Source: Puniceicoccaceae bacterium 5H (GTDB lineage Bacteria > Verrucomicrobiota > Verrucomicrobiia > Opitutales > Oceanipulchritudinaceae). Taken from it: 64,000 nt of DNA. The notes under the pieces are model-generated. The model saw only the letters and a list, made by a program, of their open reading frames with translations, ran no database searches and was not told the DNA's origin. The position numbers were made by a program, and so were the translations under genes. Positions 9,001 to 17,210 of the stretch are shown piece after piece. Position 1 is the first letter of the stretch; each line of letters starts with the position of its first letter. Location of the stretch: positions 124,001 through 188,000 of the forward strand of contig WOUP01000006.1 of NCBI GenBank assembly GCA_009772895.1, in the 5' to 3' direction.

Positions 9001-11414
9001 GTCAAGAGCAGCGTGGCCTGGGTGCCGTTGGAATAGGGGGAGACCGCGATCGCGTAAGGGGCGTCGTCCGCCGTGCCGAACGTGTCGTCTTCTCCCGCCT
9101 CGACCAGCGTGTAGTGGGCCGCGTCCTCCACCGTCAGCGGCGCCATATCTTCACTGAAGTCGACCGTGAATGACACGTAGTAATCGCTGTTGCTCGGGTC
9201 CGGCAGCGAGGTGCCGACCACGCTGGGCGCGATGGTATCGGAGACCGTAAAGGTGGAGACATACTGGGCGTGCAGGCCCAGCTTGGCGGGGTTGAAGCCG
9301 GCAGCGCTGGTGTCGCCCGCAAAGACGGCGCCGCTAAGGGTACCGTCGTAGTTATTGGCCGTCTCGTCGTAAATCGTGGTGCCGCTGCCTTCGTTGAAAC
9401 GCCAGTAGCCGATCAGGCCCGGCTCATCACCATCGAGCACGACCTTCTGGTTGTCGGCGATCTCGGTCGCCGTACGCGCCACCGACCAGACCCTCAAGTC
9501 GTCGATGTCGCCGATATGGGCCTGGTTCGGATCATAGCCACCGGCCACGGCGTCCTGCTCCTGCCCCAGCACGAGGCTCTCGACTGTGAGTGGGCTCAGG
9601 CTGACGGACTGGCTGCCCATCGAAACGCCATCGACGAACAGCTCGAGCGTACCGGCACTCGCATCGCGCACGATGGCGTAGTGCCGCCAGGTCGCTCCGT
9701 CGATCTCCGGCACCGTGAAATTGTGGGATGAGCCGCGGTCGGTGATCTGAAAGGTATCCCCGTTCTGGATCCAGAAGAGTACCTCGTTGTATTGGCTCGA
9801 CTGGGCGGCGCTGAGCACGGATCGGCCATCGGCGACGCCGCGCATCCAGAACTCGATCGTCATGGTATTGCGACCGTTGAGCACTGCCGCTGGCAGATCC
9901 GCGCGATCGCTACCGCCGCTGAAGGAAAGGCTGGTGCCGTCGAGGTTGTCGTTGATGCCGACCTGCAGGTAATAGGCATCGTCGGCCGTGGCGGTAAAGC
10001 TCAGGCCGCTACCCGTCGTCGAGACCGTGACCGGCTCTGTCTGCCCGCTCCGAAAGAGCGACAACTCCACATCGCCGGTCGCGAGCGTGGAGTCCATCGG
10101 AAAGGCGTAGGTGACGTCGATCGAGTTGCCGGCATTGATCGTGCCGAGGCTGAAAAAGTCGCCATGCGTGTCGTTGGAGCCCGAGAACCAGGGGTTCGAA
10201 TCGAGGTTGGCCAAGGCACCGGCGATCTGGGCCTGATAGCCGCCGGAAATCGAACTGAAACGCAAGGTATTGGCCTGGCCGATGCCGTTGTTCTGCTCCG
10301 CTTCCAGGCTCTCACCGCGCCCGACATCCACGCGGAACTCAAAATCGGTCGCGGCGCCCATCCAGAAGCGCACGCGGTAGGTACCCGGAGTGGTGATCGC
10401 ATAGCGCTGGATCGGATCGGGCGAGCCGTTATAGCCCCCCAGCAGCTGATCGCCACTCGGGTCGTAAAGCTGCAGACGTGCCGTCGGCGGCGAGGCCTCG
10501 ATCGCGTTGGTATAGACGCTCAGCTGATCGCCGGCCTCGAGTTCGATCTGGTAGTTGCGCGCTTCGTCCTTCCCGCCGGAGTTGAAGCTGCCAGTCGCGA
10601 AAGCCGTCAGGATGCCGCTGTTGGCCGGTGTTTCCGTCAGAGAAAGGGGGATGGTGACCTCCGCCGCTGCGATCGGACCGGTCGCGGCCAGCGTCTCGGG
10701 CGCAACCTCCGTGGCGTCCGCTTCGTCCCAGTATTCGAGGGGCAGCTGAAAGCGCGGCAACGCAAGCCCAAACACGTCCTCGCCGCCACCGTTGAACACC
10801 AGGGTATAGCCTAGGTCTTCGGCCACGGCCTCGGCTGTGACGATCTCCAGGCGATATGCGTCCAACTGGCGCACATTCACGTGGGGCACCCGACTGCCAT
10901 CCGAGGGCAGCAGGCGGAAGTCGCGCGCGAGCGGCAGCTCTGCCAGGGGCCGCGAGCTGTGCAACACGATCCGGCCCCCGCGGCTCGCCCCCGTGGTCGC
11001 CACTTCCAGCGCAAAACGGGCGCCCTGCACCTCCGTCACGTAATCGATCTCCGCCTCGGCGGTCTCGCCCTCGAGGCCCTCGACCTGCCAACGCACCTGC
11101 CCATTGCCGCTCGCCCCGGCGAGCGGCACATCAAAGGCCACCCGGCCATCATGGGCCAGCGATTGCACATCCAGCGGGATCTCCGCCTCGCCCCCGACCC
11201 ACGTTACATGCAGGGTGGCGTTGGCCGCCTGCTCCCGATCGGTGGCAGGGTCGAAATCCAGCGCCGTCCCCAGAACGGCCTGGTCGCCTTGGGGGACACT
11301 GTAGGAGAGGGATCGCGCGGCTTCCTGCGCTACAGCGGTGCCGGCCAGGGAAAGCAGGCCGCAGGCGTAGAGCATACCGGCGCGAAGGGTCGCGGAGACA
11401 CCGGAAGACATCAT
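1..11414 (-). CDS. Giant exported FG-GAP/VCBS repeat mosaic protein (3' end outside window)
   Basis: One open frame of 3804 codons runs from ATG at 11414 (or 11411) to the window edge with no stop. A signal peptide ending near AVAQ (about residue 30) predicts export. Domains in order, at approximate residues: two pre-peptidase C-terminal (PPC)-like regions (230-490); a LamG/concanavalin-like domain (490-710); three modules, each an Ig-like domain opening with an SDT-type motif (about 720, 1470, 2210), an FG-GAP/VCBS block of Asp-rich D-x-D-G-D-x-D-L calcium-loop repeats (about 875-1210, 1615-1965, 2365-2705) and a PPC block with DEYR-F-RL motifs; a fourth Ig-like/PPC unit (2965-3340); two CARDB-like domains (about 3343 and 3467); three InlB-type GSVTG-GTY repeats (3595 to the edge). 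No catalytic domain is visible. The composition suggests a calcium-stabilised surface adhesin or glycan-binding protein; that role is inference. Confidence 0.9.
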   Translation of the reverse strand, partial: MMSSGVSATLRAGMLYACGLLSLAGTAVAQEAARSLSYSVPQGDQAVLGTALDFDPATDREQAANATLHVTWVGGEAEIPLDVQSLAHDGRVAFDVPLAGASGNGQVRWQVEGLEGETAEAEIDYVTEVQGARFALEVATTGASRGGRIVLHSSRPLAELPLARDFRLLPSDGSRVPHVNVRQLDAYRLEIVTAEAVAEDLGYTLVFNGGGEDVFGLALPRFQLPLEYWDEADATEVAPETLAATGPIAAAEVTIPLSLTETPANSGILTAFATGSFNSGGKDEARNYQIELEAGDQLSVYTNAIEASPPTARLQLYDPSGDQLLGGYNGSPDPIQRYAITTPGTYRVRFWMGAATDFEFRVDVGRGESLEAEQNNGIGQANTLRFSSISGGYQAQIAGALANLDSNPWFSGSNDTHGDFFSLGTINAGNSIDVTYAFPMDSTLATGDVELSLFRSGQTEPVTVSTTGSGLSFTATADDAYYLQVGINDNLDGTSLSFSGGSDRADLPAAVLNGRNTMTIEFWMRGVADGRSVLSAAQSSQYNEVLFWIQNGDTFQITDRGSSHNFTVPEIDGATWRHYAIVRDASAGTLELFVDGVSMGSQSVSLSPLTVESLVLGQEQDAVAGGYDPNQAHIGDIDDLRVWSVARTATEIADNQKVVLDGDEPGLIGYWRFNEGSGTTIYDETANNYDGTLSGAVFAGDTSAAGFNPAKLGLHAQYVSTFTVSDTIAPSVVGTSLPDPSNSDYYVSFTVDFSEDMAPLTVEDAAHYTLVEAGEDDTFGTADDAPYAIAVSPYSNGTQATLLLTDGPLQPGRYRFEADSGLTDRAGNALTPFAQEFTVTQLGDFFIESRSNGSFASATPLADPIDPAHDGSFSESSSIPGGNAEALELIDLNEDGHLDVLLLDSAPDVIRVFLSDGAGTLTEDATYSTADEPYYSTLGDFNDDGRMDIAVSVRDDDVVHVYLNQGDGTLADAGTTAVGDGPLQLVADDFDGDTVDDLAVANNYAGTLTILLNDGSGTFSSQEIAGLGSGTEPFGIASGLFDGDSQVDLAFTDYENDRLGILSGHGDGTFAAVTYQALDPDRGSVEALRAADLDGDGSTDLVATFYNGYSEGPSGIFFSQGDGTFAAPYDLNSGSYQKSLELADINGDGHLDFLIGSRYNFRYYVGTGDRTAPVAGSVVYEAYDDAYAMGATDVNGDGRTDLLLARQDDDRLYTLAGNPSITPLADTGIGGLRQALGRGNVSDEDDEDYFVFSAEAGDRLSVVVDSMIDNGNDTGLRYEIYDVSGNQKERVYGDRYTGRGQSAPVYLGAGGTFYVHVYDYYDYYDEYRFRLSLADEAFQLESENNDSINNADALNLSIDNGALRAKVLGQATVDDDDGDYFSLGNYADGATITLTFTNGEDSSLNPKLWIYTSDDVVRKEGAVGETTISYTVTSGTEGAYYARVRGEDGTRDFFGEYQLEVAVSDSEPLQITGDTLPTEGTTVSTMINGFNLTVSEDLEPSTVNDVAHYDVRSSGPDGSFGTADDAVYAVQNPGYSSGNTIAVNLVDGPIQAGDIRVTIPAGSLADRFGNGLVDNYIRTFTITGLDPYVTESRSNDTLTTADSLSPNPNADHAGSFTALASGTIDAGNDARRMAQGDFNGDNHVDLAVASSDPQALLIFLGNGDGSFAAPVSYPFANNPFDVQVADFNGDNEPDLAVSLYDTDSSTTETVAVLLNDGSGGFADQTQYDAGDSVRSLTIGDWNDDTHPDIAVANYGYYSSTIGSVTLLLNDGSGAFTGSTIGASAGAKPFGIVSGDFDGDGVDDLAFGDRYEERLGVWINEGAGAFTNAITWFALPDEPLDLDAGDLDADGSLDLVVGLENNDQVAFFRGDGAGDFADYASINLNNSDAWVVRLADVNDDGSLDIVTGGNEGLSYRAAHPDGSGSLGLEGRAQFDPDTGDTIYGLAFADFNEDGRSDIAASDLSDGKFYLYLGDSSQPLPEVNPISGLREAYFRGRGPTDEDEDYFVFTAEAGDNVTISGINLDPAYYSHYIYLYNFAGDSLESVSLYYGDGELSYNSLPYTGRYYVRVRANNGHTDEYRIRLSLLPHDLPIESESNSGYSSSDPLTFTEQPGVREAQIFANYGDSDNSDYFEIGNLAAGATVTLELQQPDDSPLTPTLKLYGENERATKTSGAEGETTLSYTLVEGEEDLYHAVVEGDSSSKDLFSRYKLTVTVSDTVSPEITSISLADEGETTGRFIVGIDLGFSEDLDSSTVTDPTAYDLRSAGPDTDFGTADDTVYSFLAPSYTSGPEAYLPIVEEPLPEGHYRFTIAADNLKDLFGNPLEQDFVRTFHVEGVQDMFSESGSNDTIEEADLLADSSSESPDGSYTLVTSIAAGANVDAVALLDADDDGDLDLVGGRGSSTTPLGLWLNDGGGNFSGPTAIATFNSSNEVREIVTGLFDDDALTDFAVSLNGSDTVRVYGNNGDGTFTELARLSEGDPDELAVADLDDDGDLDLVAELNTAPDAVGVWLNDGAGGFSGGKLEGFPTNTSLQGVALARVDGDAYPDLLTVDDYNETLQLRLGDGAGGFAAATTFALSDTDASTVAAGDFNADGAADVVVGFDYNTLADLFVGAGDGTFTRRGLDVAGGEYVQNFLVTDVDGDGVDDLVASTSRYYGFLLYYGLTYGNEILTEAAAYEQAEDARATAVGDLDGDGYAEIVVADSDEDRFAIFEGRRSVTLQNDSEVPGLRYAMARGTSRTGDGTSDDDFWTFSALPGDRYFVSAQNTDPSPYYTDANYYLFGPGGVQLDYFGTRHYGGEGQNDPYTIGSRGRFFVQVSDSNPDGDEYRFVLNLLPAPVQTEDESNDSTSNAMAPTFAAEAGSKTATVFGNVDRDDDQDYYLLGNLAPGTQIKVALTLPNYSLLDPRMMIYREGEAALVTSDQGDTLLQATVPAGEGGAYYVNVMAGGDTGSFRSTYLAELELLDNAAPEILGTTLPSSGDGFISTFDLTLSEDFDPEAVNDVDTYDLRYAGTDGTFDTADDVELALEVESYSSGATVTLNILDEPLRPGLYRFRAGGDLQDLYGNPLPAAYEETFTVDQVSGFTTEAPNNGTAATATAIGLAAGDAGHVSGGLRGRISDSGDVDYWQFDASTGQTLIVDVDHPGSPNYSELDITIDHPDGSTLYSFRSPNDGTFATSGPQTLSQTGTYTIRVDAYDSYYDEYRLRVTLLDSGRAFEQEANNSVNTANALNLASDGSSRSGTIFGLVKDSADLDYFSLGTVNSGESIFLTANTPASSSLVPSVAVYDSNGVFVGEISGGRSGDAVAQVDVTTTGDYFALVRASAQTGGLMSEYALQAEVAPSDTTPYANLQVESVTIPGASGILSGDTVNFSFSVRNLGNSEASTPPWRDRVVISQNAVFGDGDDRELAAFDRATGLTAGTNYSVSGSAELPDGIQGDFFLIVKTDVADAVDEFVFEGDNVTASSSAFHVDRADYPDLEVQSLAVSIASPGAAPEVTWTTANVGNADAIGGLSERIQVFDRDSGNLVQDASLMINQDLSAGGSVSRSFTLDAPAQGHYRVYVTTDADDDFYEYGSADHATAEDNVADADFTVYRYFHLDVAAQPTDGGSVTGAGTYREGESVSLDATPDTSSLPYTFSRWTKVTGELLSTRPDYTFTPTQDLSLVAHFTLPSYAVTVSKTLPEGGVVTGGGSYSHGSTATLTAAPKPGYLFSGWQENGSGIGSATTLDLTVTGTRSITAVFEEENPTHDVTVNTQPGGIVSLGGSGTYSNGDTLNLSAPATEVDGETEYLFQQWNLNGVRYSTSG

Positions 11415-12162
11415 GGTTAGACAGTTCTTCGAGACGAAAGACAAAAGAGGAAACGTTAGCTGGCAGAGGAGCGAGAACCTCTGCTGCGGTGATTTGCAGT
11501 CAAAAACAGGCCGAAGCTAACCAATCGCGGGCGGCAGTCAGAAGCGAAGGGGAGAGACGGAATTACCCTAGTGGCGGCGCTAATAACCTGTATTGTTTAC
11601 GACCCTAGCAAAAACCGAAATCAAATCAAAAGAAAATCTTGAGGCCGTCTTTTTGCACGTAGTGGCGAGCGCCCCCAGAATGACAAAGTGTAAAAACAAT
11701 TTCCGCCAGTGCTGTACACATCAAGGCGCTATGGAATGCAAACATATGCAATAGCATGCAGAACCGCAAGGGGCATCATGTTTAAAATACTGGAATACAA
11801 AACGTTAATCATCTTAAAAGACCCTGATAAGCGTCTTTAGACTTCGTGCTTCATCTAGGCCTATCAACCCAACTCGTTTCAAGTTCCAGACCTCATTCCG
11901 CCCTTGGTTCAGTAACATGCCAAGACAACTTCACGGTGCAATCTCTAGCCTCAAACGACCTCGAATCCGTTCATTCGAACCGCAGCCTCGCCGGATTTTT
12001 AACACTCCGCTTACAGATCCCTTACGGGATATTTGCAGACGGGCCACGCATGCTACCCGCAAAAAGTGCTCTATGGCTAGCCGGGTTAAGGTCAGGCTGT
12101 AATCGTGGGGCAGGCGTTTCGCGCTTCCCATAGCCTGCACAACTGGCTTACCGTCCAGGGCA
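11415..12162. other. AT-richer intergenic region between divergent genes
   Basis: This 748-base gap separates the start of the giant minus-strand gene from the start of the GH2 gene. The part from about 11580 to 11830 is clearly richer in A and T than the flanks and is the natural place for promoters in both directions, but no convincing -35/-10 pair could be picked out. A short plus-strand open frame (11846-12133) has a composition unlike a protein and no ribosome site, so it is not called. No RNA gene was recognised. Confidence 0.5.
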
Positions 12163-14772
12163 ATGGATCGACGCGCATTCTTGAAGTGGTCGGCGGCAGG
12201 TGTCGCCGGGGTCAGCCTGCTCTCCAACCTGCCGGCGTTTGCGCGGGAGATGGGTGAGGAACTCTCACGCCCCCGGAACGACAAGGCCTTCAACCGCGGC
12301 TGGCGCTTCATACGCGAACCCGTCGAGCAAGCCAAGGGGGCGCTGTTCGATGATGGCGCCTGGCAACAGGTCACCCTGCCCCACACCGCCCAAGTCGAGG
12401 CTGCCGTGACCGGGGCGCCCGGCAGCGACACCGCCCAATGGCAAGGCGTCTGCTGGTATCGCAAGCACTTCAATGTCGACGCAGCGGCCCGGAAGCAGCA
12501 CGCGCTGCTGAAGTTTGAGGGGGCCATGAACGTCGCGGACGTCTGGCTCAACGGTGCCTACCTCGGGCGCCACCAAGGCGGCTTCCTGCCCTTTACCTTC
12601 GATGTCACCGAGCGACTGCGCCCGGGCGAAGAGAACGTGCTGGCCGTGCGGCTCGACAACACGGACAATCCCGTCACCGGCCCCAAGCCGCTCGACCGTC
12701 TCGATTTCAACACCTACGGCGGGCTCTACCGCGACGTGCAGCTGATCCTCAAGGACCGCCTGCACATCACCGATCCCCTGCACGCGGACAAGGTGGCCAG
12801 CGGCGGCCTGTTCGTGCGCTTCCCGGAGGTCACGCCCGAAGCCGCCCAGGTCTGCGTGCAGACCCATGTGGCCAACGCCTACCTCGAGACCCGCGACTTT
12901 CGCGTGCGGGCGGTGCTGGAGGCCCCCGGGGGCGAGACGGTGGCCAAGGTCGTCTCCGAGCCGCTCAAGCTCGCGGGCGGGCGCGATACGGAGGTTTTGC
13001 AGACCCTCAAAGTCGAAAAGCCCGCACTCTGGAGTCCGAAGCACCCGCATTTGCACACCTTGCACGTCACGGTCTTGCGCGACGGCCAGGCGGTCGACAC
13101 CCAGAGCACGCGCGTCGGGATCCGCCGGATCGAGATGTCCAGGGACGGCTTCAAGATCAACGGCGAGCCGATGTTCCTGCGGGGCACCAACCGCCACCAG
13201 GAGTATCCGTATGTCGGCTACGCCCTGAGCGACGCCGCCCAATACCGGGATGCGCGCCACATCAAGGAGGCCGGGTTCGACTACATCCGCCTCTCGCACT
13301 ACCCCCATTCGCCCGCGTTTATGGACGCTTGCGACGAGCTGGGGCTGGTGGTGATGAACTGCATTCCCGGCTGGCAGTATTTCAACACCAAAGACCCGGA
13401 GTTTGCCCAGCTGCAGTACTGGAACAGCCGCCAGATGATCCGCCGCGACCGCAACCACCCATGCGTGATCCTCTGGGAGGTGTCCCTGAACGAGACGCGC
13501 ATGCCGGAGGAATTCATCCGCCACACCCAGGCCCTCGCCCACGACGAATTTCCCGGCGACCAGTGCTACACCTGCGGGTGGACGGATGGCTACGACGTCT
13601 TTATCCAGGCGCGCCAGCACGGCGGGTGTCGCGAAGTCACCGACCGGCCCTGTGTGGTGAGCGAATACGGCGACTGGGAGTATTACGCCCAAAACGCCGG
13701 GCTCGATCAGGGCGCCTGGGCCGATCTGGCCCCCGACGACGCCAACAGTCGCCAATTGCGCTGGCATGGCGAAAAGGCCATGCTGCAACAGGCCACCAAC
13801 TTCCAGGAGGCACACAACGACAACCTCAAGACCATCGCCTTCGCCGACGGCCTCTGGGTGATGTTTGACTACAACCGGGGCTATGCACCCGACATCGAAT
13901 CCTCGGGCTGTATGGATCTCTTCCGGTTGCCCAAGTTCGCCTACTATTTCTACCGCAGCCAGCGCGATGCCGACGAACACTGCGCCCAGGCCGAGACCGG
14001 GCCGATGGTCTTTATCGCCAACTACTGGCAGCCCGACTCCACCCGAGAGGTGCGTGTCTTCAGCAATGGCGATGAGGTGGCGCTGCGCCTCAACGGCAAG
14101 TTGATCGAGCGCCGCTCGCCGGACGACGACCGCATCTCGAGCCACCTCGCTCACCCGCCCTTCACCTTCCATTTGCCCCAATTCGCGTCCGGCGAGCTGG
14201 AAGCGGTGGCCTACCTGCGCGGGCAGGAAGTTGCGCGCCACACCGTGCGCACCCCCGGCCAACCGGAGCAATTGGAGGTGAGCGTAGACCTCAGGGGTGA
14301 ACCTTTTGCGGTGGCGGGCAAGGACGTGGTGATCGCCCATGCCACGCTGCGGGATGCCCAGGGCACCACCGTCGCCGATGCGTGGGAAAACGTCTTCTTT
14401 GGGGCAACGGGGCCGGTGGAACTCGTCGGGGCCAACCCCTTCTCCTCCAGCGCGGGCATTGCCAGCATCCTCGTGCAGACGGAGGCCACTCGACCGCAGG
14501 CGGCTCTCTTTGCCCTCGCAGTCGTCTCCGACGGCCAACAGACACGGGTGCTGCACCACGGCCTCGCCCTGCGCGGCAAGCTGCCGGCCTACGAGGTCCG
14601 CTGGACGGACGACGGCAGCGAGCCCACCCGACGTTCCAGGCGCTATGAGGGGCCGATCAGGGGAGCAAAAGGCCTGCGGGCCGCGGTTTTTGTCGACGGA
14701 GAACGGATCGCCCTGAGCGATCCGCAGGTGGAGAAATTCCGCCTCGCCGGTAGCACAGCCCCTCGCAAATGA
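12163..14772 (+). CDS. Tat-exported glycoside hydrolase family 2 enzyme (beta-galactosidase-like)
   Basis: The 869-residue protein starts with a twin-arginine signal (MDRRAFLKWSAAG, cleavage near AFA at about 27), so it should be exported folded. The order is classic GH2: N-terminal jelly-roll sugar-binding domain (about 35-200, with the W-x-RKHF region), Ig-like domain (200-305), then a TIM barrel opening with GTNRHQEYPYVGYALSD. The predicted acid/base is Glu444 (SLNET) and the nucleophile Glu501 (VVSEYGD). After the barrel come DUF4982-like and Ig-like domains (about 615-800) and a short chitobiase C-terminal-like segment (about 805-850, W-DDGSEPTRRS). It probably cleaves beta-linked galactose or a related sugar from oligosaccharides in the periplasm or at the surface; the exact sugar cannot be read from sequence. 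The TBDR gene follows on the same strand after 187 bases. Confidence 0.9.
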   Translation: MDRRAFLKWSAAGVAGVSLLSNLPAFAREMGEELSRPRNDKAFNRGWRFIREPVEQAKGALFDDGAWQQVTLPHTAQVEAAVTGAPGSDTAQWQGVCWYRKHFNVDAAARKQHALLKFEGAMNVADVWLNGAYLGRHQGGFLPFTFDVTERLRPGEENVLAVRLDNTDNPVTGPKPLDRLDFNTYGGLYRDVQLILKDRLHITDPLHADKVASGGLFVRFPEVTPEAAQVCVQTHVANAYLETRDFRVRAVLEAPGGETVAKVVSEPLKLAGGRDTEVLQTLKVEKPALWSPKHPHLHTLHVTVLRDGQAVDTQSTRVGIRRIEMSRDGFKINGEPMFLRGTNRHQEYPYVGYALSDAAQYRDARHIKEAGFDYIRLSHYPHSPAFMDACDELGLVVMNCIPGWQYFNTKDPEFAQLQYWNSRQMIRRDRNHPCVILWEVSLNETRMPEEFIRHTQALAHDEFPGDQCYTCGWTDGYDVFIQARQHGGCREVTDRPCVVSEYGDWEYYAQNAGLDQGAWADLAPDDANSRQLRWHGEKAMLQQATNFQEAHNDNLKTIAFADGLWVMFDYNRGYAPDIESSGCMDLFRLPKFAYYFYRSQRDADEHCAQAETGPMVFIANYWQPDSTREVRVFSNGDEVALRLNGKLIERRSPDDDRISSHLAHPPFTFHLPQFASGELEAVAYLRGQEVARHTVRTPGQPEQLEVSVDLRGEPFAVAGKDVVIAHATLRDAQGTTVADAWENVFFGATGPVELVGANPFSSSAGIASILVQTEATRPQAALFALAVVSDGQQTRVLHHGLALRGKLPAYEVRWTDDGSEPTRRSRRYEGPIRGAKGLRAAVFVDGERIALSDPQVEKFRLAGSTAPRK

Positions 14773-14959
14773 GCGCACGCCACCCCGGTTGCGGGGGCCT
14801 TCACGGGCCGGCCAAAGCACGGAATCGTTAATTGAGACTGAATCCAAGTTGCGCTTGACAACCCAGACGGAGCGCCGCGAGATCAGGTCTCAGTTTCCGA
14901 AAATTTCACCGCCAGGTTTCCGGTAAAGCCAGCGGTGGAACGCATCCATTGCTGCAACC

Positions 14960-17146
14960 ATGAACCGCAACCTCTCGAAGCTCACCGCCACCTCGCTGGC
15001 GCTCACTGCTGGCTGGGCCACCGCGCTCCAGGCGCAAACCGAAGACGTGGCCGAAGATTCGCCGACGTTTGAACTGGGGGCCTACGAGGTCTCCGCCAGC
15101 GCCGACGCTTCCGCCGAAGGCCTTTCCCTGCCCTACTCCGGCGGCCAGGTCGCCCGAGGTGGCCGCATCGGCCTGCTGGGCACGCAGGATTATCTCAACA
15201 CGCCGTTCAACCTCACGAGCTACACCCAGCAGCTGATCGAAAACCAGCAGGCCGCCAGCGTGGGCGACGTGTTGCTCAACGACCCTGCCGTCCGGGTAGC
15301 GCGCGGCTTCGGCAATTTCCAGCAGCTCTACATGGTGCGCGGCCTGCCGGTTTACTCCGACGACATGGCTTACAACGGCCTCTACGGCCTGCTGCCCCGC
15401 CAATACCTCGCCACCGAGCTGATCGAACGCGTGGAGGTGCTGCGGGGCGCGAACGCCTTTCTCAACGGCGCGGCCCCGGGCGGCAGCGGCCTTGGTGGTG
15501 CGGTGAATGTCATGCCCAAGCGCGCCCCGAACGACCGGTTGACTGAATTGACCGCTGGCGTCCAGTCCGGCGGGCAATCCTACGGCGCGTTCGACTACGG
15601 CCAGCGCTTCCTGGACGAACAGGTGGGCGTGCGCTTCAACGCGGTCCAGCGCGACGGCGATACCGCGGTCGATGGGGCGTCCAGCTACCTCGGGCTGGTG
15701 GCCACTGGCGTTGATTTTTATGGCGAAAACCTGCGCGTCTCAGCCGACCTGGGCTATCAGGACCACCAGACCGACGCCTCGATGCCCAGCATCACAATCG
15801 CCGCCGGCCTCGACATCCCCGACGCACCCGACGCCGATACCACCGTCGCCCAGCCGTGGACCTATTCCAATGAGCGGGATACCTTCGGCACGTTGCGGAC
15901 CGAATACGACCTGAGCGACTACGTGACCGCCTGGATCGCCGGTGGCTTCCGCGAAAGCGAAGAGTCCGCCTCGTTCGCGAACCCAACGGTCAACGACGCC
16001 GCGGGCAACATGAGCGCCTACCGCTTCGACAACGTGCGCGAAGACGAAGTCAAGACGGGTGAAGTCGGCTTGCGCTCGGCCTTCACGACCGGCCCCGTGG
16101 GTCACCGCATCAGCGCCTCGGCCGCCGCCTTCCAATCGAAGTCCAAGAACGCCTACGCGATGTCGGACTTTTTCACGCCCGAGAACATGGTCCAGAGCAA
16201 CCTCTACGAGCCGGAGGATGTCGCCGCGCCCGCCGCAGATTATTTCGTCGGCGGCGACATGGGCGATCCGCTCGAGACCGAACGCGTGGAGACCTCGAGC
16301 TTTGCCCTGGCCGATCAGCTGTCCTTCCTGGAGGAGCGCCTGATCGTGACGGCGGGGGCCCGCTACCAGAAGATCGAAAACAACAGCTTCGACTACAATA
16401 CCGGCGACAAGCTCTCGTCTTACTCGGAGAGTGCGGTCACGCCGGTGGGTGGCATCCTTTTCAAGCTCACGCCGCGCCTCTCCGTCTACGCCAACTACAT
16501 CCAGGGTCTGACCAAGGGGGATGTGGCCCCCGAGACGTCCAACAACGCGCCGGTCGAGAATGCGGGCGAGGTGATGGACCCCTACAAGACGGAGCAGTAT
16601 GAGCTGGGCCTGAAGTTCGACACTGAGCGGGTGGGCGGTGCGATCAGCGTCTTCCAGAGCGAAAAGCCCAACTATGAGGTGGTGGATCAGGTCTTCCGCG
16701 AAGCCAACAACCAGGACAACCTGGGCCTCGAAATTTCGGCCTACGGGGAGGCAGTCGAAGGCTTCAAGGTGCTCGGCGGCGTCAGCTTCATCCAGACGGA
16801 GGTCGACGACCACGACGCCATCGGCGCCCCGACCACACAGGCGAATGTGGGCTTCGACTGGCTGGTGCCGGTCGTGGACGGACTCTCCCTCGACGCCCGC
16901 GCCCTCTACACCAGCTCGCAATACGCCGACGCCGCCAACACCCAGCGGGTGCCCAGCTGGACGCGCTTCGACCTCGGCGCCCGCTACACCCTGCCGATCG
17001 CCGACCAGTTGGTGACCCTGCGCCTGCGCGTCGAAAACGTCGCCGACGAAGACTACTGGGCCTCCGCCGGCGGCTATCCCGGCACCGGCTACCTCACGGT
17101 AGGCGCGCCACGGACCTTCATCGCTTCCGCGGCCTGGTCGTTCTAG
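14960..17146 (+). CDS. TonB-dependent outer-membrane receptor (siderophore-receptor type)
   Basis: The 728-residue protein has a signal peptide (MNRNLSKLTATSLALTAG, cleavage near LQAQ at about 26) and a plug domain (about 60-200) with the typical LIERVEVLRGANAFLNG and GLGGAVNVMPKRA motifs. A 22-strand barrel is predicted after it, ending in an aromatic residue (AAWSF) as outer-membrane barrels do. It transports a ligand into the periplasm using TonB energy. The plug resembles siderophore receptors, but the gene sits between a GH2 and a GH26 gene, so an oligosaccharide ligand is also possible. A TGAGACT motif at 14833 matches the start of the candidate Fur site at 44185. A rho-independent terminator follows. 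Confidence 0.9.
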   Translation: MNRNLSKLTATSLALTAGWATALQAQTEDVAEDSPTFELGAYEVSASADASAEGLSLPYSGGQVARGGRIGLLGTQDYLNTPFNLTSYTQQLIENQQAASVGDVLLNDPAVRVARGFGNFQQLYMVRGLPVYSDDMAYNGLYGLLPRQYLATELIERVEVLRGANAFLNGAAPGGSGLGGAVNVMPKRAPNDRLTELTAGVQSGGQSYGAFDYGQRFLDEQVGVRFNAVQRDGDTAVDGASSYLGLVATGVDFYGENLRVSADLGYQDHQTDASMPSITIAAGLDIPDAPDADTTVAQPWTYSNERDTFGTLRTEYDLSDYVTAWIAGGFRESEESASFANPTVNDAAGNMSAYRFDNVREDEVKTGEVGLRSAFTTGPVGHRISASAAAFQSKSKNAYAMSDFFTPENMVQSNLYEPEDVAAPAADYFVGGDMGDPLETERVETSSFALADQLSFLEERLIVTAGARYQKIENNSFDYNTGDKLSSYSESAVTPVGGILFKLTPRLSVYANYIQGLTKGDVAPETSNNAPVENAGEVMDPYKTEQYELGLKFDTERVGGAISVFQSEKPNYEVVDQVFREANNQDNLGLEISAYGEAVEGFKVLGGVSFIQTEVDDHDAIGAPTTQANVGFDWLVPVVDGLSLDARALYTSSQYADAANTQRVPSWTRFDLGARYTLPIADQLVTLRLRVENVADEDYWASAGGYPGTGYLTVGAPRTFIASAAWSF

Positions 17147-17177
17147 AATACAGCGCTTTTCACCCTTTGAGCCACCG

Positions 17178-17210
17178 ATCCCCGTTCCCCTCCGGACGGG
17201 GATTTTCTTT
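17178..17210 (+). terminator. Rho-independent terminator after the TBDR gene
   Basis: A perfect 8-bp stem (ATCCCCGT at 17178-17185 with ACGGGGAT at 17196-17203) closes a 10-base loop and is followed by TTTCTTT. Confidence 0.85.

Noticed and set aside
11846-12133. Short plus-strand open frame in the 11.4-12.2 kb gap
   Set aside because: Unusual composition, no ribosome site, no domain; probably chance.
12265-14847. Antisense open frame of 860 codons opposite the GH2 gene
   Set aside because: The plus strand encodes a GH2 enzyme with Tat signal and both catalytic glutamates; the antisense product has no family features.
14855-14883. Promoter TTGACA with CGAGAT before the TBDR
   Set aside because: The -35 box is perfect and the spacing is 17, but the -10 box matches at only two positions.
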